Positions 6,461 to 7,630 of a DNA stretch of 7,630 bases are shown here, piece by piece (position 1 is the stretch's first letter; the number at the start of each line of letters is the position of its first letter). The stretch comes from Gammaproteobacteria bacterium. Its GTDB lineage: Bacteria > Pseudomonadota > Gammaproteobacteria > Arenicellales > Arenicellaceae. Both the position numbers and the translations under genes were made by a program. The notes below the pieces were generated by a model, which did no database searches, was not told where the DNA came from, and was given only the letters and a program-made list of their open reading frames with translations. The DNA lies in NCBI GenBank assembly GCA_030426005.1, contig JAUHZM010000149.1, forward strand, positions 1-7,630. Direction: 5' to 3'.

Positions 6461-6790
6461 TTAGTCTGCTTCAGCTTCTTGTTTCGCTTTTTCAACACGG
6501 TACTCACCTACCAAACGCTCAAAGTGCGAACCACAAACATTGTTTGCGGCTTTTACCTTTTTTCTCGAACACATGGTTGGTAAGTCTTCTGAACACCATT
6601 TTCGACTAGCGTCATGTCGCTCAATCGAGCGCTCTTCTGAAACTCCGGCACACTTTACGTACACAGTCCAGATTGTTTCACCGTCCAGCTCGCTTTTAAC
6701 TTCTCTGGAAATGGACCGAACTTCGGCAGCGTTGGCCCCCGCTGCCGTTAACAAAATGACAAACGACAAAATAAATTGATGTACACGCAT
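6461..6790 (-). CDS. Small exported protein with four cysteines, unknown function
   Basis: The protein has 109 residues from the ATG at 6790; an in-frame GTG directly before it (6793) is an equally possible start. A G-run (GGGGGAA) ends 6-8 nt upstream and can serve either. A Sec signal peptide covers residues 1-21 (hydrophobic FILSFVILLTAAG, cut after ANA). The mature part of about 88 residues is highly charged and has four cysteines (47, 66, 74, 86), probably two disulfides in the periplasm. The C-terminus (EYRVEKAKQEAEAD) looks helical. No domain is recognised. It lies 67 bp downstream of the TonB-dependent receptor gene on the same strand, with a hairpin between them, so it may be read by partial read-through or from its own promoter. 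Signal, ribosome site and length make it a convincing real gene. Confidence 0.8.
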   Translation of the reverse strand: MRVHQFILSFVILLTAAGANAAEVRSISREVKSELDGETIWTVYVKCAGVSEERSIERHDASRKWCSEDLPTMCSRKKVKAANNVCGSHFERLVGEYRVEKAKQEAEAD

Positions 6791-6820
6791 CACATCTTCC
6801 CCCGCATAGGTTAAGTCAAT

Positions 6821-6841
6821 GCCCGAGAACCAACCTCGGGC
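6821..6841 (-). terminator. GC-rich hairpin after the TonB-dependent receptor gene, possible terminator
   Basis: A perfect 7-bp stem, GCCCGAG (6821-6827) with CTCGGGC (6835-6841), has a 7-nt loop. On the minus strand it begins 16 nt after the receptor stop at 6858 and is followed by ATTGACTTAA rather than a true T-run. It probably slows or partly stops transcription before the small downstream gene, or shields the receptor mRNA end. Strand is assigned from the gene order. Confidence 0.45.
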
Positions 6842-6857
6842 TCACGATTGACGATAA

Positions 6858-7630
6858 TTAAAAGTCAACCGATAGTTCCAAACCGTATGTCCGAGGCAAA
6901 CCGTAGGTGCGTACATAAGACCCGGTTAGGTCACGGATGTCGGAAACGTTCGTCAAATAGCGTTCATCGGTAAGGTTATTCACAAATAAAGCCACGGACC
7001 AAGTTTCAGTCGGACTGACATATGCGACTCGGCTACTCACTAGCGTATACGCTTCCTGCGCCACAAACGGGTTGTTGTCCGTTGAGAAGAACAAATCGTC
7101 TTTATAGGCAAATCCTGCTTGAGCAGTGATGTAGCCACCTCTGGAAAGCGGGTATTCGTAGTTCACATAACCGCTGACCGAGGTATCCGGAGTCTGCGTC
7201 AGTTTGTTACCCGAGTAGTCTTGACCAGTAGTTTCATCGATGAAGTTCTCCAACTCACTGCTTATAAATGCAGCATTAAGATTGGCTGTCAACCCTTGAG
7301 CCAAAACAGCGGAGAAGTCTAGCTCTAGGCCAAGTGAATTCGCGTTGCTTGCATTATCCAATACTAAGATAGGTGTCGTGCCGCTATTCACCAACGTAAA
7401 TACCTGAAGATCTTTAAAGTCGTTGTAAAACAAAGAGGCATTCAAACGCATCTTGGAATTCAACAAGTCTGCTTTCATACCGACTTCATAAGCAGTCACG
7501 AATTCCGGATCAAAAGGCTGAATCTGACGATTCGCGACCACTGGATCAATATTTAAAAATCCACCGTTAAAGCCGCCGCTCTTGAATCCCGACGCAACAG
7601 AAGCGTAGTAGAGTGTGCTACTGTCAGGTC
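6858..7630 (-). CDS. TonB-dependent outer-membrane receptor, C-terminal part (cut by right edge)
   Basis: The frame is open from the right edge (first full codon 7628-7626) to a TAA at 6858, giving 256 visible residues. An internal GTG at 7541 is not the start. The visible part is the end of the 22-strand barrel. It has YASVASGFKSGGFN near the edge, the conserved FDPEFVTAYEVGMK segment, alternating beta strands such as LNASLFYNDFKDLQVF, the NNLTDERYL motif, and a terminal GLELSVDF ending in Phe, which is the signal for barrel insertion. Members import siderophores, vitamins, glycans or other large nutrients using TonB energy. The N-terminal plug and TonB box are outside the window, so the substrate cannot be named. 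Family assignment is secure. Confidence 0.95.
   Translation of the reverse strand, partial: PDSSTLYYASVASGFKSGGFNGGFLNIDPVVANRQIQPFDPEFVTAYEVGMKADLLNSKMRLNASLFYNDFKDLQVFTLVNSGTTPILVLDNASNANSLGLELDFSAVLAQGLTANLNAAFISSELENFIDETTGQDYSGNKLTQTPDTSVSGYVNYEYPLSRGGYITAQAGFAYKDDLFFSTDNNPFVAQEAYTLVSSRVAYVSPTETWSVALFVNNLTDERYLTNVSDIRDLTGSYVRTYGLPRTYGLELSVDF

Noticed and set aside
6540..6779. 79-residue plus-strand open frame over the small cysteine protein
   Set aside because: The minus-strand frame has a signal peptide, a G-rich ribosome site and regular cysteines; this one looks like its shadow.

Overview
The window looks like chromosomal DNA of a Gram-negative bacterium. It has a TonB-dependent outer-membrane receptor, a lipoprotein with an outer-membrane type lipobox, and several Sec or Tat exported proteins. 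Base composition is intermediate (close to half G+C by eye). Protein style, such as the receptor's GFKSGGFN and FDPE motifs and a Tat leader ending LPAHAQTS, suggests a marine-type gammaproteobacterium. This taxonomic guess is weak and no species is assigned.

Layout. (1) 1-1169, plus strand: the 3' part of an S9 (prolyl oligopeptidase type) protein, cut by the left edge, whose nucleophile serine is replaced by glycine. (2) 1181-5785, minus strand: four genes in a row, read right to left. They are a secreted collagen-like protein with a C-terminal phage tail-collar domain, a secreted subtilisin-like protease with a C-terminal CUB-like domain (30-bp gap), an unrecognised cysteine-containing lipoprotein (82-bp gap), and an atypical SDR/NmrA-like NAD(P)-binding protein (ATGA overlap). 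(3) 5786-5887: a short AT-rich divergent region with a TTAAC-based inverted repeat. (4) 5888-6376, plus strand: a small Tat-exported protein with four cysteines. (5) 6377-6460: a convergent gap with a long hairpin. (6) 6461-6790, minus strand: a small exported protein with four cysteines. (7) 6858 to the right edge, minus strand: the C-terminal part of a TonB-dependent receptor, with a GC-rich hairpin just after its stop.

How the genes may work together. Almost everything here acts outside the cytoplasm. The most coherent unit is the pair of collagen-like collar protein and CUB subtilase. They are adjacent, on the same strand, both carry signal peptides, and they could be a secreted fibre and the protease that matures or remodels it; this is inference from gene order and domains. 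The lipoprotein and the NAD(P)-binding protein are translationally coupled to each other and may be read from the same transcript, but nothing in their sequences ties them to the fibre. No tRNA, rRNA, CRISPR, insertion sequence or integrase is visible, and there is no stretch over 300 bases without a gene.
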